In this document: in pieces, positions 8,130-15,689 of the stretch | How positions within the stretch are numbered: the stretch's first letter is position 1 | How the letters are laid out: the number at the start of each line of letters is the position of its first letter | Source of the DNA: Akkermansiaceae bacterium | GTDB lineage: Bacteria > Verrucomicrobiota > Verrucomicrobiia > Verrucomicrobiales > Akkermansiaceae | Reading direction: 5' to 3' | DNA: 36,871 bases | Assembly: GCA_903934285.1 (NCBI GenBank) | Contig: CAIZNN010000211.1 | Span: 1-36,871, forward strand | Program-made: the position numbers and the translations under genes | Notes under the pieces: model-generated | The model's database searches: none | What the model was told of the DNA's origin: nothing | The model's input: the letters and a program-made list of their open reading frames with translations, nothing else

Positions 8130-8170
8130 GCCGGCGTCCCGCCGGCTGGATTCGGCATCCTGCCGAATCC
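8130..8170. repeat. Pair of perfect stem-loops with TCC loops
   Basis: GCCGGCG-TCC-CGCCGGC (8130-8146) is followed one base later by GGATTCGGCA-TCC-TGCCGAATCC (8148-8170). The layout of two adjacent hairpins with three-base loops is the same as in the interior of the 142-bp element, though the stems differ. It lies between convergent genes and probably belongs to a dispersed REP-like family. Confidence 0.8.
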
Positions 8171-8280
8171 TCTTCAGCCAAGGTGACGCCCAAGCCTGCC
8201 GCCAAGCGGGCGGTCTCGCTCCGGGCAGTCCTTCACGATGATGTGGCGGTGGACTTCTTCGGTGTTCTGGCGCATCAATC

Positions 8281-8352
8281 CGACTTGTCGGACTTGTCGG
8301 ACTTGTCGGACTTGTCGGACTTGTCGGACTTGTCGGACTTGTCGGACTTGTC
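8281..8352. repeat. Nonamer array, 8 units of GGACTTGTC
   Basis: Eight tandem 9-bp units (the first reads CGACTTGTC) end three bases before the stop codon of the dehydrogenase gene on the opposite strand. The same unit in reverse orientation forms the array at 10222-10266, so the two arrays flank the dehydrogenase/hydrolase pair. Confidence 0.95.
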
Positions 8353-8355
8353 CGG

Positions 8356-9249
8356 TTAGTCGGCCGTTTCCATGCGGCCCGGGAACGTGAGTTCCGCGAT
8401 GCCGGACTTGTCGAGTTCGCCGAGGCCCGCTTGCACCATGCGCTCGAACTGGGCGCGGGTGGCGGCGGCGAGCGGCAGCTTGAGGCCGAGGCCGGTGGCG
8501 AGGTGGAGGGCGATGCCGCTATCCTTGGCGGCGTGTGCGGCGCTGAAGAAGCACGCGTGGTCGCGGTTCTGCATGTCTTCGCCGTCGGTCACCAGCACCC
8601 GCGAGGCGGCCCCGGTTTGCGCAAAGATTTCCCGTACCATGGTGAGATCGAGGCCGAGGGCGGCGGCCAGGCCGAGGCCCTCGGCCAGGCCGGCGGTGTT
8701 GATGTTCATCACCATGTTGACGAGCGCTTTGACCTTGGCCGCCTCGCCGGTCGGGCCGACATGGCGCATCTGGCTGCTGAGTTTCTCGAGCACGGGTCTG
8801 ACGCTCTCAAAGACTTCCGGCCGGCCCGCCATCATCAGATAGAGCGAGCCCTCGCGCGCCTGGGTGATGCTGCTGGCCATGCAGCCTTCCAAGGCATGGG
8901 CTCCGGCTGCCTCGGCGGCGGCTTCCACTGCGAGGTGCGTGGCAGGGGCCAGGGTGGCGCAGTTGATGAAGGTGCGGCCTTGGGCGCCGCGCAGCAGGCT
9001 GTCGCCATTGGCGGCGAAGATCGCGCGCATGGCCGCATCGTCGGTGACCACGGTGATGATGAGATCCGCTGCGGCGGTCACCCCGGCGAGGGTGGTGCTG
9101 GCGGTGCTGCCGAGTTCCTGCGCCAGCGCCGCGGCGGCGGCGTGGTTGATGTCGTGGATGGCCGTGACGCGATAGCCGCAATCATGCAAGCGCCGCGCCA
9201 TGTTGGCACCCATGCGGCCGACTCCGACAAATCCGATTTTCTGTGACAT
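8356..9249 (-). CDS. NAD(P)-dependent beta-hydroxyacid dehydrogenase family oxidoreductase
   Basis: The 297-residue protein belongs to the 3-hydroxyisobutyrate / 6-phosphogluconate dehydrogenase superfamily. The N-terminal Rossmann fold begins IGFVGVGRMGANMA (residues 5-18, GxGxMG dinucleotide motif). The predicted catalytic lysine is K172 in GPTGEAAKVKALVN, followed by an all-helical C-terminal domain containing AEGLGLAAALGLD. The substrate motif usually written DAPVSGG is changed to LEGCMASSITQAREG (120-134), so the substrate is uncertain; glyoxylate/succinic-semialdehyde reductase or a tartronate-type reductase are possible. The ATG at 9247-9249 starts right at the conserved MSQKIGFVG. It lies 25 bp after the MBL hydrolase gene on the same strand, probably in one transcript, and its stop abuts the nonamer array. 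Confidence 0.85.
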   Translation of the reverse strand: MSQKIGFVGVGRMGANMARRLHDCGYRVTAIHDINHAAAAALAQELGSTASTTLAGVTAAADLIITVVTDDAAMRAIFAANGDSLLRGAQGRTFINCATLAPATHLAVEAAAEAAGAHALEGCMASSITQAREGSLYLMMAGRPEVFESVRPVLEKLSSQMRHVGPTGEAAKVKALVNMVMNINTAGLAEGLGLAAALGLDLTMVREIFAQTGAASRVLVTDGEDMQNRDHACFFSAAHAAKDSGIALHLATGLGLKLPLAAATRAQFERMVQAGLGELDKSGIAELTFPGRMETAD

Positions 9250-9274
9250 GAGGGTGTGATGGGTTGGTTGTGTG

Positions 9275-10090
9275 TCAGGCGGTGAAAAACGGGTTGTGGA
9301 CCAGTTCCTCGCCCACGGTGGTGAGCGGGCCGTGGCCGGGGCACAACACGGTGGCCGCGGGCAGGGTGAGGATTTGCTCGCGGTTGGTGCGCAGCGCGTC
9401 GGCATAGGACACCCCGCCGCCGCCCATCGAGCTGGCGAACACGGCGTCGCCGACGATGGCAAGCGGCCGCTCCAGGCCGTCGATGAGGTAAGTGATGCCG
9501 CCGCGGGAATGGCCCCAGGTCAACCGGGTGGCGATGTGCAGGCTGCCGCATTGGAATTCGCGGCCGGCCGCGAATGGTTCCGCTCCGGCAAGCGGCTCAC
9601 CGTCGCCCACCCAGGCCGGCGCGCCGGTTTGTTGGCGGAGGCGGTCGAGGTCGAGAATGTGGTCGGTGTGGGTGTGGGTGAGCAGGATGAGTCTGAGCGT
9701 GAGTTTCTCCCGTGTTAGAAACTCCAACATGCCGCGGCAATCCGCGCCGGTGTCAAACGCCACAGCCTCGCCGCTGCGGCGATCGAAGGCGAGGTAGCTG
9801 TTGACGGTCATGTCGTGGTAGGGCGTGTTGAAACAGGCCACTCCGCCAACTGTCACCGGCTGCGGGCGCCACGCATGCCGGCCGAGGGCCGCCAGCGCCG
9901 CGGCGCCAAGGTGCAGCACCGGCGCGACGGCGCGGGCGGTGGCCTCGTGGTAGTGGCCGTCACGCAGGTTGGCGACGGCGGCCGCGCTGACCCCGGCCCG
10001 GGCGGCGACTTGGGTGTCGTCGAGTTGCAGGCCGCGCATCGCCTTGCCGACGATGTCGGCGACGGTGTCTTCTAACGGGATGGGAGCCAT
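9275..10090 (-). CDS. MBL-fold metallohydrolase with N-terminal helix-turn-helix
   Basis: The 271-residue protein combines two parts. Residues about 12-62 look like a XRE-type helix-turn-helix (TQVAARAGVSAAAVANLRDG). Residues 80-271 form a metallo-beta-lactamase domain with all metal ligands visible: THTHTDH at 138-144, H194 in TWGHSRGG, D215 in VGDAVFASSMGG and H253 in CPGHGPLTTVGEE. The last three motifs are those of glyoxalase II-like hydrolases (hydroxyacylglutathione hydrolase family), suggesting thioester hydrolysis. The ATG at 10088-10090 is chosen over a TTG 36 bp upstream. The helix-turn-helix may mediate DNA binding or dimerisation; this is inference. It is followed 25 bp later by the dehydrogenase gene. 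Confidence 0.88.
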   Translation of the reverse strand: MAPIPLEDTVADIVGKAMRGLQLDDTQVAARAGVSAAAVANLRDGHYHEATARAVAPVLHLGAAALAALGRHAWRPQPVTVGGVACFNTPYHDMTVNSYLAFDRRSGEAVAFDTGADCRGMLEFLTREKLTLRLILLTHTHTDHILDLDRLRQQTGAPAWVGDGEPLAGAEPFAAGREFQCGSLHIATRLTWGHSRGGITYLIDGLERPLAIVGDAVFASSMGGGGVSYADALRTNREQILTLPAATVLCPGHGPLTTVGEELVHNPFFTA

Positions 10091-10221
10091 GGGGGGGTGG
10101 TTTGGTTGGATGTCGCGGTGACCCAATCACCGAGCCCGCGATGATAGCCGCAATTGCGAAAAACGCAACCTGGGTTCGGCGATTTTTCGCCCGGGCACCG
10201 GCACTGGCGGCGTGGGTCCCG

Positions 10222-10266
10222 CACAAGTCGGACAAGTCGGACAAGTCGGACAAGTCGGACAAGTCC
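10222..10266. repeat. Nonamer array, 5 units of GACAAGTCG (inverted relative to 8281)
   Basis: Five tandem units are seen, the first with C for G and the last ending in C. This is the reverse complement of the array at 8281-8352 and lies 25 bp past the esterase stop at 10292, in the interval between that gene and the start of the MBL gene. Confidence 0.95.
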
Positions 10267-10291
10267 GCCCTTGCCGGCGCACTCCATGCTC

Positions 10292-11446
10292 TCACGGCTT
10301 CCAATGCTTGGCGGCGAAGTCCATGAAATGCTGCCAGTCGCTGATTGTCAGAGCGTGGGGACCCGTGCGCATGTGATAGCCGATGCTGCCGTCCAGCAGT
10401 GCTTGGTCGGGTGGCGGCAGGGTCGTGGAGGGCAGGCCGGTCTTGGCGAAGAGCGCATACACGGGACTGGCGCGGACACAGGATTCGAACTCGCTCCTGC
10501 CATCCGCCCAGTCGTCCTGGGTGGCGCTGGCAACATAGAGCAGGCGCGGCGCGATCAAGCCGAGCAACTGGTGCTGGTCGACCGGCAGGTCATCCTCGCG
10601 GTTCCGATATTTCTGATAGTTCTCGCAGAACCAGTAGGGGAAATGGCTGGTGATGTCCGCAACGCGCTCGCCCTTCTTGGTGCGGGCCAACGCGGCTCCG
10701 CCGCACCCGGAGTTGTTGGATATGACGTAGCTGAAGCGCTGGTCCTCCGCCGCGCACCACAGCGCGGCCTTGCCACAGCGCGAGTGACCGATGACCGCCA
10801 CGCGCGTGGCATCGATGGCGTGGTCGGTTTCCAAATAGTCCATGATGCGGCTGGCGGCCCAGCCCCAGGCGGAGAGCGCCCCCCAGGCATCGGCGGGGCG
10901 TGGCTGCTTGCCGAAGACCGCGCGCACGCCATCGCCAAAGCCATCGGCGCGATCCGGGTCGACTTCGGAAACCTCGAAGGCGACCGTGGCGAAGCCGCGG
11001 GCCAGAAGTTGCCTAACCGGCCAGGCGCCTTTGATGTTAGGCTCTGCCAGCGGGTCGGGTTTGGTGAAGCCGAACAGCAGAAATGTCGGGGCCGGGGCTA
11101 TTGCGGCATTGGGAATGAGCAGAACCGGATGAATCCTGACCGACCCGTTAGGGCCGGCGAAAGTGATTTCGATTTCCTTGAGTGTGGCCGTCCCGTCCAG
11201 CGCCTGCGGATCTTCGCGCACGACTCTGGCCTGCGACACCGCGGGTTTTGCCACTGGTCTGACGCCGTAAACCTGCTCGCGGAAAAGTTGCAACGTCCGG
11301 GGGCGCACTTGTTGCTGCCACGCCTGCGCCGAGGTGACCACCTGGCCGGTCGCGGTGGCAAGGGGGTCGGGGAGTTCGGCGGCGCACAGCGGGGTTGCCA
11401 GCAAGAAGGTGACGGAGCTACGAACGATGCGGGACAGGATCGGCAT
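10292..11446 (-). CDS. CE15-like carbohydrate esterase (glucuronoyl/acetylxylan esterase type)
   Basis: The 384-residue protein starts with a signal peptide (VTFLLATPLCAAELP, cleavage near residue 23) and carries an alpha/beta-hydrolase domain. The nucleophile serine S222 sits in VIGHSRCGKAALW (218-230). It is followed by VISNNSGCGGAAL, by the family stretch LPVDQHQLLGLIAPRLLYVASA (287-308), and by H364 in GPHALTISDW as the probable catalytic histidine. This pattern matches bacterial carbohydrate esterases of family CE15 and relatives, which cleave glucuronoyl or acetyl esters on plant xylan. The protein is presumably periplasmic or secreted. The ATG at 11444-11446 directly precedes the signal peptide. 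It is probably transcribed alone. Confidence 0.85.
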   Translation of the reverse strand: MPILSRIVRSSVTFLLATPLCAAELPDPLATATGQVVTSAQAWQQQVRPRTLQLFREQVYGVRPVAKPAVSQARVVREDPQALDGTATLKEIEITFAGPNGSVRIHPVLLIPNAAIAPAPTFLLFGFTKPDPLAEPNIKGAWPVRQLLARGFATVAFEVSEVDPDRADGFGDGVRAVFGKQPRPADAWGALSAWGWAASRIMDYLETDHAIDATRVAVIGHSRCGKAALWCAAEDQRFSYVISNNSGCGGAALARTKKGERVADITSHFPYWFCENYQKYRNREDDLPVDQHQLLGLIAPRLLYVASATQDDWADGRSEFESCVRASPVYALFAKTGLPSTTLPPPDQALLDGSIGYHMRTGPHALTISDWQHFMDFAAKHWKP

Positions 11447-11933
11447 GGCGGATGACTACGGAGAATTTCGGGGCGTTCATGCAAACCTTAATGACGCCCG
11501 CGGCAGCCGGTCCGGCAACAAGCCATTGCCCTGCTGAAAGCTGCCATCCGTGGCCGACCCGCGAGGCGCTCCGGACAAAAAAAGTGAGCCGGGCGATTTT
11601 CCCAGAGCATCGCTCATCCTCGGTGGATTCACGGTGTCCTCCTACTTCCTTTCGGATTCCACTCTGGCCTCGTCCGGCTCACAGGATAGATCGCACGGGA
11701 ACGTCAACGTGCAAGGGTTTTTTTGCAGTTTTTTTTAATGCGGGTGGCGGTGGGCTGGAGCGGCTGAAGCATGCAGACTTCCCGACCTCGGCATTGCATT
11801 GACGCGGAATTGACCGGCCATGCCGGAAAATGACATGGCACTCTTCCTGCCGGCAAGCGTTGGGGCATGACGGCCTGGGACCACCACCGATTACGCGTTA
11901 CTCAGACACACGCCGGCTGAAGCCGGCGATCCG
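11447..11933. other. Gene-free interval of 487 bp
   Basis: No protein is recognisable. The interval contains T-runs at 11718-11738, a sigma54-like site at 11836-11850 facing right, a 17-codon frame starting at 11868 (low support), and a perfect 8-bp stem CGCCGGCT/AGCCGGCG at 11911-11928 just past the WbuC gene stop. The upstream region of the esterase gene lies at its left end. Confidence 0.5.
11836..11850 (+). promoter_or_regulatory. Possible sigma54 (-24/-12) promoter
   Basis: TGGCAC-N5-CTGC has the exact spacing of the sigma54 consensus TGGCAC-N5-TTGC, with one mismatch. No gene is recognised directly downstream on the plus strand, so it may be fortuitous or drive a short RNA ending at the 11911-11928 hairpin. 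Confidence 0.25.
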
Positions 11934-12422
11934 TTAGAGGCGCTCCGGAAGAGGGGCCGGGATGCCCAACGCGGCGAAGATTCCTGCGAGGAAATCCCGG
12001 GCGTCAGGGGTGGCTTCGCGGGGTGCCCAGGGCGCGGAACTGGCTTCGGTATGCGGCACAAAGGGCCCTTCCTTGATTTCATAAACCACCGAGCCGGATT
12101 CGAGGGAAGTGAGCATATGGAACGAATTCTCTTCGAATTCGATGCCGAGGTTGCCGGTGGCGGCATTCAAGACACAATGATCGCGGATCGATCCGTCATC
12201 GTTGAAAACCACTGCCAGCACCGTGCCGCGCAGTAACACAAAGGATTCTTCTTTCGTCACATGCTTGTGCGGCCGGATGTACGTCCACGGCTCCAAGGCG
12301 TTGAGCAGGCGCTGCACGGGGTCGTCCAGTTCGGCATGAAAATTATGATTCATCCGCAGGCGCGGCGACTGCCTGGCGCTGGCTGTGACTGCGTCGAGTA
12401 AGCTGCGGTCGATCTTGATCAT
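11934..12422 (-). CDS. WbuC family cupin-fold metalloprotein
   Basis: The 162-residue protein matches the WbuC cupin family along its whole length: IDRSLLDAVTASARQSPRLRMNHNFH at the N-terminus, DDPVQRLLNALEPWTYIRPHKH (about 34-54), the cupin strand EESFVLLRGTVLAVVFNDDG, and SFHMLTSLE with a second histidine, then the end SSAPWAPRE. Histidines in RPHKH and FHML are likely metal ligands. Family members often occur near O-antigen or lipid-A genes; the reaction is unknown. Here it lies 72 bp downstream of ahcY on the same strand, separated by a very stable hairpin, so joint transcription with the SAM-cycle genes is possible but not certain. Confidence 0.8.
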   Translation of the reverse strand: MIKIDRSLLDAVTASARQSPRLRMNHNFHAELDDPVQRLLNALEPWTYIRPHKHVTKEESFVLLRGTVLAVVFNDDGSIRDHCVLNAATGNLGIEFEENSFHMLTSLESGSVVYEIKEGPFVPHTEASSAPWAPREATPDARDFLAGIFAALGIPAPLPERL

Positions 12423-12446
12423 TTTTTTGAAGATTCTGGAGATGGC

Positions 12447-12481
12447 GCAACAACGCGGGCGGGGGCCGCCCGTGTTGTTGC
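12447..12481 (-). terminator. Very stable 16-bp hairpin after ahcY
   Basis: GCAACAAC-g-CGGGCGG (12447-12462) pairs with CCGCCCG-t-GTTGTTGC (12466-12481), with one mismatch or wobble and a 3-base loop. It begins 13 bases after the ahcY stop. There is no T-run on the minus strand directly after it, so it may be a processing or stability element rather than a full intrinsic terminator. Confidence 0.55.
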
Positions 12482-12494
12482 TTGGATCATCTGC

Positions 12495-13901
12495 TCAATA
12501 GCGGTAGTGGTCGGCCTTGTAGGGGCCATCGACGGGCACGCCGATGTAGTCGGCTTGCTCGGCGGTGAGCTTGGTGAGCTTGACGCCGATTTTGGCGAGG
12601 TGGAGGCGGGCGACCTCCTCGTCGAGGATCTTCGACAACACCATGACCTGGCCGGCTTGATAGGTGTCCTTGTTTGTCCACAGGTCGATCTGGGCGAGGG
12701 TCTGGTTGGTGAAGCTGTTGGACATGACGAAGCTCGGGTGGCCGGTGGCGCAACCGAGGTTGACGAGGCGGCCCTCGGCCAACATGTAGAGGCTGTTGCC
12801 GGTGGGGAAGGTGTATTTGTCCACCTGCGGCTTGATGTTGGTGCGGATCACGCCGGGGGCGGTGTTGAGCTTGTCGATTTGGATTTCGTTGTCGAAGTGG
12901 CCGATGTTGCACACAATCGCCTGATCCTTCATTTTTGCCATGTGTTCGAGCCGGATGATATCCTTGTTGCCGGTGGTGGTGACGTAGATATCGCCCCAGC
13001 CGAGGGTGTCCTCGACGGGCAACACGCGGAACCCTTCCATGGCGGCTTGCAGCGCACAGATCGGATCGACTTCGGTGACCACCACTTGGGCACCCTGGCC
13101 GCGCAGCGCCTGGGCGCAGCCTTTGCCGACATCGCCATAGCCGCAGACCACGCCGACCTTGCCGGAGATCATCACGTCGGTGGCGCGCTTGATGCCATCA
13201 ACCAGCGACTCGCGGCAGCCGTAGAGGTTGTCGAATTTCGACTTGGTGACCGAGTCGTTGACGTTGATGGCGGGCACCAGCAGGGTGCCGGCCTTGGCCA
13301 TTTGATAGAGACGGTGCACCCCGGTGGTGGTTTCCTCCGACACGCCTTTCCAGGCGGCGACGATCTGGTGGAAGATGCCGGGTTGTGCGCCTTGGATGTG
13401 CTTGAGCAGGTCCTTGATGACTTGTTCCTCGTGATTGCCGGAGGCGGTGTGGATCCACTCGGCCCCGTTCTCCATTTCGTAGCCCTTGTGGATGAGCAGG
13501 GTGGCATCGCCACCGTCATCGACGATGAGTTGCGGGCCAAGGCCAGCGGGATTGACCAGCGCCTGCCAGGTGCACCACCAATATTCTTCGAGTGTTTCAC
13601 CCTTCCAGGCGAAGACGGGAATGCCCGCGGCGGCCACCGCGGAGGCGGCGTGGTCCTGGGTCGAGAAGATGTTGCAGGACACCCAGCGCACTTCGGCGCC
13701 GAGCGCGACGAGCGTCTCGATGAGCACGGCGGTTTGGATCGTCATATGCAGTGAGCCCATGATGCGGACCCCTTGCAGCGGCTTTTCCGGCCCGTACTTG
13801 GCGCGCGTCGCCATCAAGCCGGGCATCTCGTGCTCGGCAATTTCAATTTCCTTGCGGCCGAAATCGGCCAATGATATATCACGAACTTTGTAATCTGACA
13901 T
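12495..13901 (-). CDS. ahcY: Adenosylhomocysteinase
   Basis: S-adenosylhomocysteine hydrolase splits SAH into adenosine and homocysteine, removing the inhibitory by-product of SAM-dependent methylation. At 468 residues it has normal length. Substrate-binding segments are [12 protein letters not shown] (75-86) and [13 protein letters not shown] (213-225). The NAD-binding motif is GYGDVGKG (254-261), and the protein ends in the conserved KADHYRY. The ATG at 13899-13901 gives the usual N-terminus ([15 protein letters not shown]). It is read leftward in the same direction as metK. An inverted-repeat cassette carrying a small gene separates them; without it they would be about 57 bp apart, so the ancestral arrangement was probably a metK-ahcY unit. 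A strong hairpin follows the stop. Confidence 0.98.
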   Translation of the reverse strand: MSDYKVRDISLADFGRKEIEIAEHEMPGLMATRAKYGPEKPLQGVRIMGSLHMTIQTAVLIETLVALGAEVRWVSCNIFSTQDHAASAVAAAGIPVFAWKGETLEEYWWCTWQALVNPAGLGPQLIVDDGGDATLLIHKGYEMENGAEWIHTASGNHEEQVIKDLLKHIQGAQPGIFHQIVAAWKGVSEETTTGVHRLYQMAKAGTLLVPAINVNDSVTKSKFDNLYGCRESLVDGIKRATDVMISGKVGVVCGYGDVGKGCAQALRGQGAQVVVTEVDPICALQAAMEGFRVLPVEDTLGWGDIYVTTTGNKDIIRLEHMAKMKDQAIVCNIGHFDNEIQIDKLNTAPGVIRTNIKPQVDKYTFPTGNSLYMLAEGRLVNLGCATGHPSFVMSNSFTNQTLAQIDLWTNKDTYQAGQVMVLSKILDEEVARLHLAKIGVKLTKLTAEQADYIGVPVDGPYKADHYRY

Positions 13902-13937
13902 GGTGGGGTGGGGGGGGGAGTGGAGTGTGTTAGAATG

Positions 13938-13976
13938 GAGACGCAAGACTTGAAGACGCAAGACGCAAGAGAAGAG
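13938..13976. repeat. Left inverted repeat (39 bp) of the four-helix-bundle cassette
   Basis: Made of heptamers such as AAGACGC, this arm matches the reverse complement of 14376-14414 at 35 of 39 positions by eye. It touches the stop codon of the four-helix-bundle gene. Confidence 0.85.
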
Positions 13977-14360
13977 TTAGAAGAAGAAAGAGAGCATTGC
14001 GCTGAAGATGCTGCCGCCGAGATGTTTTCTAAGGCCTTCGATCATGGCAGCGATTTCCTTGGTTTCTTGAATCAACGGGGTGGCTTCCGCCGCGGTGAAA
14101 ACACCGGCATGAAGTCCGATGTAGAGTTGTGTGCGAAGTTCACCAGCGGAGCCTTTGGCGATGGAAAGAAACCGCCGGAATTCCCGGTCACTCTCACGCT
14201 CGGCACCCTCGGCAATGTTGGAAGGCACCGAAATGCAGCACCGCGCCATTTGATCCCGCAAGGCGTAAAGCTTTACCGGATCAATTAACTTGAGAATGGA
14301 AACAGCCAGATGCGAGCTTCGTTTCCAAACCTCCAAGTCTTCAAAGTGATGCAGCGGCAT
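13977..14360 (-). CDS. Four-helix bundle protein (23S rRNA intervening-sequence type)
   Basis: The 127-residue protein matches the four-helix bundle family first met in 23S rRNA intervening sequences: HFEDLEVWKRSSHLAVSI at the start, then ALRDQMARCCISVPSNIAEGAERES (about 52-77), the family's hallmark, then FRRFLSIAKGSAGELRTQLYIG. The function is unknown; members form small helical multimers. The gene lies between metK and ahcY and is bracketed by 39-bp imperfect inverted repeats (13938-13976 and 14376-14414), so the whole 477-bp unit looks like an insertion into the SAM-cycle operon. It is oriented with the operon and would be co-transcribed. Similar heptamer repeats elsewhere (2814-2855) lack the gene. 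Confidence 0.88.
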   Translation of the reverse strand: MPLHHFEDLEVWKRSSHLAVSILKLIDPVKLYALRDQMARCCISVPSNIAEGAERESDREFRRFLSIAKGSAGELRTQLYIGLHAGVFTAAEATPLIQETKEIAAMIEGLRKHLGGSIFSAMLSFFF

Positions 14361-14375
14361 GGCGAAATCTTCTTT

Positions 14376-14414
14376 CTCTTCTCTTGTGTCTTGCGTCTTG
14401 TAGTCTTGCGTCTT
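14376..14414. repeat. Right inverted repeat (39 bp) of the four-helix-bundle cassette
   Basis: This arm contains GTGTCTT/GCGTCTT heptamers and mirrors 13938-13976. It starts 15 bp upstream of the four-helix-bundle start codon and lies between that gene and the metK stop. Confidence 0.85.
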
Positions 14415-14435
14415 GCGGTCTTCTGTCTGTCGGCT

Positions 14436-15632
14436 TTAGCCGACGGCTTTTTTCAGTGCGGCGGCCTTGGCGGTGGACTCCCAGGTGAGCTCGGCGTCAT
14501 TTTTGCCGAAGTGGCCGTAGTTGGTGGTCTTCGAGTAGATCGGGCGCAGCAGGTTGAGTTGTTTGACGATATCGGCCGGCTTGAACGAGAACACCTTGAG
14601 GATGCCCGCGAGGATCGCCTCGTCGCTGGCCGTGCCGGTGCCGAAGGTGTCGACGTGGACACTGACCGGCTTGGGGTGGCCGATGGCATAGGCGAACTGG
14701 ATTTCACATTTGGTGGCGAGGCCGGCGGCCACCACGGTTTTGGCAACCCAGCGGCCCATGTAGGCGGCGGAACGGTCGACCTTGGAAGGATCCTTGCCGG
14801 AAAACGCGCCACCACCGTGGCGGCCGGTGCCGCCGTAGGTGTCCACGATGATTTTGCGGCCGGTCAGGCCACTGTCGCCTTGCGGCCCGCCCACCACAAA
14901 CTTGCCGGTCGGATTGATCAGGTATTCGGTGTCCTTGGTCAGCAACGCCTTGGGCAGCACCTTCTTGATGACTTGCTCGATGCAGAATTTCTCGATTTCG
15001 GCGTGGGACACATCCGCCGCGTGCTGGGTCGAGATGACCACATTGACGATGCGGGTCGGCTTGCCATCGACGTACTCGACGGACACCTGGGACTTGGCAT
15101 CGGGGCGCAGCCACTTGGCGAGCTTGCCGGCCTTGCGGATGCGGGTGAGTTCGCGGCCGAGGCGGTGGGCAAAGATGATGGGCGCGGGCATGAGCTCCGG
15201 AGTTTCGTCGCAGGCGTAGCCAAACATGATGCCTTGGTCGCCGGCACCCTGCTCCTGGGTTTTTTTGCCATCCGCAGCCTTGGCGTCCACCCCTTGGGCG
15301 ATATCCGGCGATTGGGTGGTGAGGTAGTTGTTGATGAAAATCCTGTCGGCGTGGAACACGTCGTCATCGTTGGTGTAGCCGATGCCACGCACCGCGTCGC
15401 GGATGACCTTTTCGATGTTGATGACCGAACTGATGGGCTTCAGGCCGATTTTCGGGATGGTGATTTCGCCGCCAACCACCACCAGGTTGCTTTTCACGAA
15501 GGTCTCGCAGGCGACCCGGCTCTTGGGATCCACCGCGAGGCAGGCATCGAGGATGGCGTCGGAAATGGTGTCGGCTACCTTGTCAGGATGGCCCTCACCA
15601 ACGGACTCAGAGGAAAAAATGTAGGTGCTCAT
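14436..15632 (-). CDS. metK: S-adenosylmethionine synthetase
   Basis: MetK makes S-adenosylmethionine from methionine and ATP. The 398-residue protein is full length. It shows GEGHPDK (12-18, ATP site), [12 protein letters not shown] (129-140) and the phosphate-binding [19 protein letters not shown] in the C-terminal half. The ATG at 15630-15632 gives the standard start [18 protein letters not shown]. It is the first gene of a leftward group, metK / four-helix bundle / ahcY, and faces the divergent ArsR-methyltransferase gene across 57 bp that hold a near-perfect palindrome (15651-15676). No SAM riboswitch fits in that short leader, so control by the ArsR protein is the likeliest mode. A small hairpin (14429-14444) overlaps the stop codon. 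Confidence 0.98.
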   Translation of the reverse strand: MSTYIFSSESVGEGHPDKVADTISDAILDACLAVDPKSRVACETFVKSNLVVVGGEITIPKIGLKPISSVINIEKVIRDAVRGIGYTNDDDVFHADRIFINNYLTTQSPDIAQGVDAKAADGKKTQEQGAGDQGIMFGYACDETPELMPAPIIFAHRLGRELTRIRKAGKLAKWLRPDAKSQVSVEYVDGKPTRIVNVVISTQHAADVSHAEIEKFCIEQVIKKVLPKALLTKDTEYLINPTGKFVVGGPQGDSGLTGRKIIVDTYGGTGRHGGGAFSGKDPSKVDRSAAYMGRWVAKTVVAAGLATKCEIQFAYAIGHPKPVSVHVDTFGTGTASDEAILAGILKVFSFKPADIVKQLNLLRPIYSKTTNYGHFGKNDAELTWESTAKAAALKKAVG

Positions 15633-15650
15633 GTGCTTTTTTTATTTTCG

Positions 15651-15676
15651 TATCGTCAAATCGTGATTTGTTGATA
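15651..15676. promoter_or_regulatory. Palindromic operator between metK and the ArsR-methyltransferase gene
   Basis: Arms TATCGTCAAATC (15651-15662) and GATTTGTTGATA (15665-15676) are inverted around GT with two mismatched positions. This is the size and type of site bound by ArsR-family dimers. It lies 13 bp before the start codon of the regulator and 18 bp from the metK start, so a bound protein would cover both promoters. Confidence 0.65.
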
Positions 15677-15689
15677 TATCCTCCCGGCC

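Noticed and set aside
8281-8352. CRISPR-like array
   Set aside because: The units are 9 bp and directly contiguous, with no spacers and no cas genes; it is a microsatellite-type repeat.
10476-10500. tRNA T-arm-like string GATTCGAAC
   Set aside because: It lies inside the esterase coding sequence (residues SEFESC), and no acceptor or anticodon stem can be formed around it.
10154-11455. Long plus-strand open frame of 433 codons
   Set aside because: It is the antisense of the CE15-like esterase and begins in the nonamer array.
12507-13754. Long plus-strand open frame of 415 codons
   Set aside because: It is the antisense of ahcY, which has full family motifs; the frame stays open because of high GC content.
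14310-15674. Long plus-strand open frame of 454 codons
   Set aside because: It is the antisense of metK and has no recognisable domain.
15633-15689. SAM riboswitch in front of metK
   Set aside because: The leader is far too short and shows none of the SAM-riboswitch stems; a protein operator explains the palindrome better.
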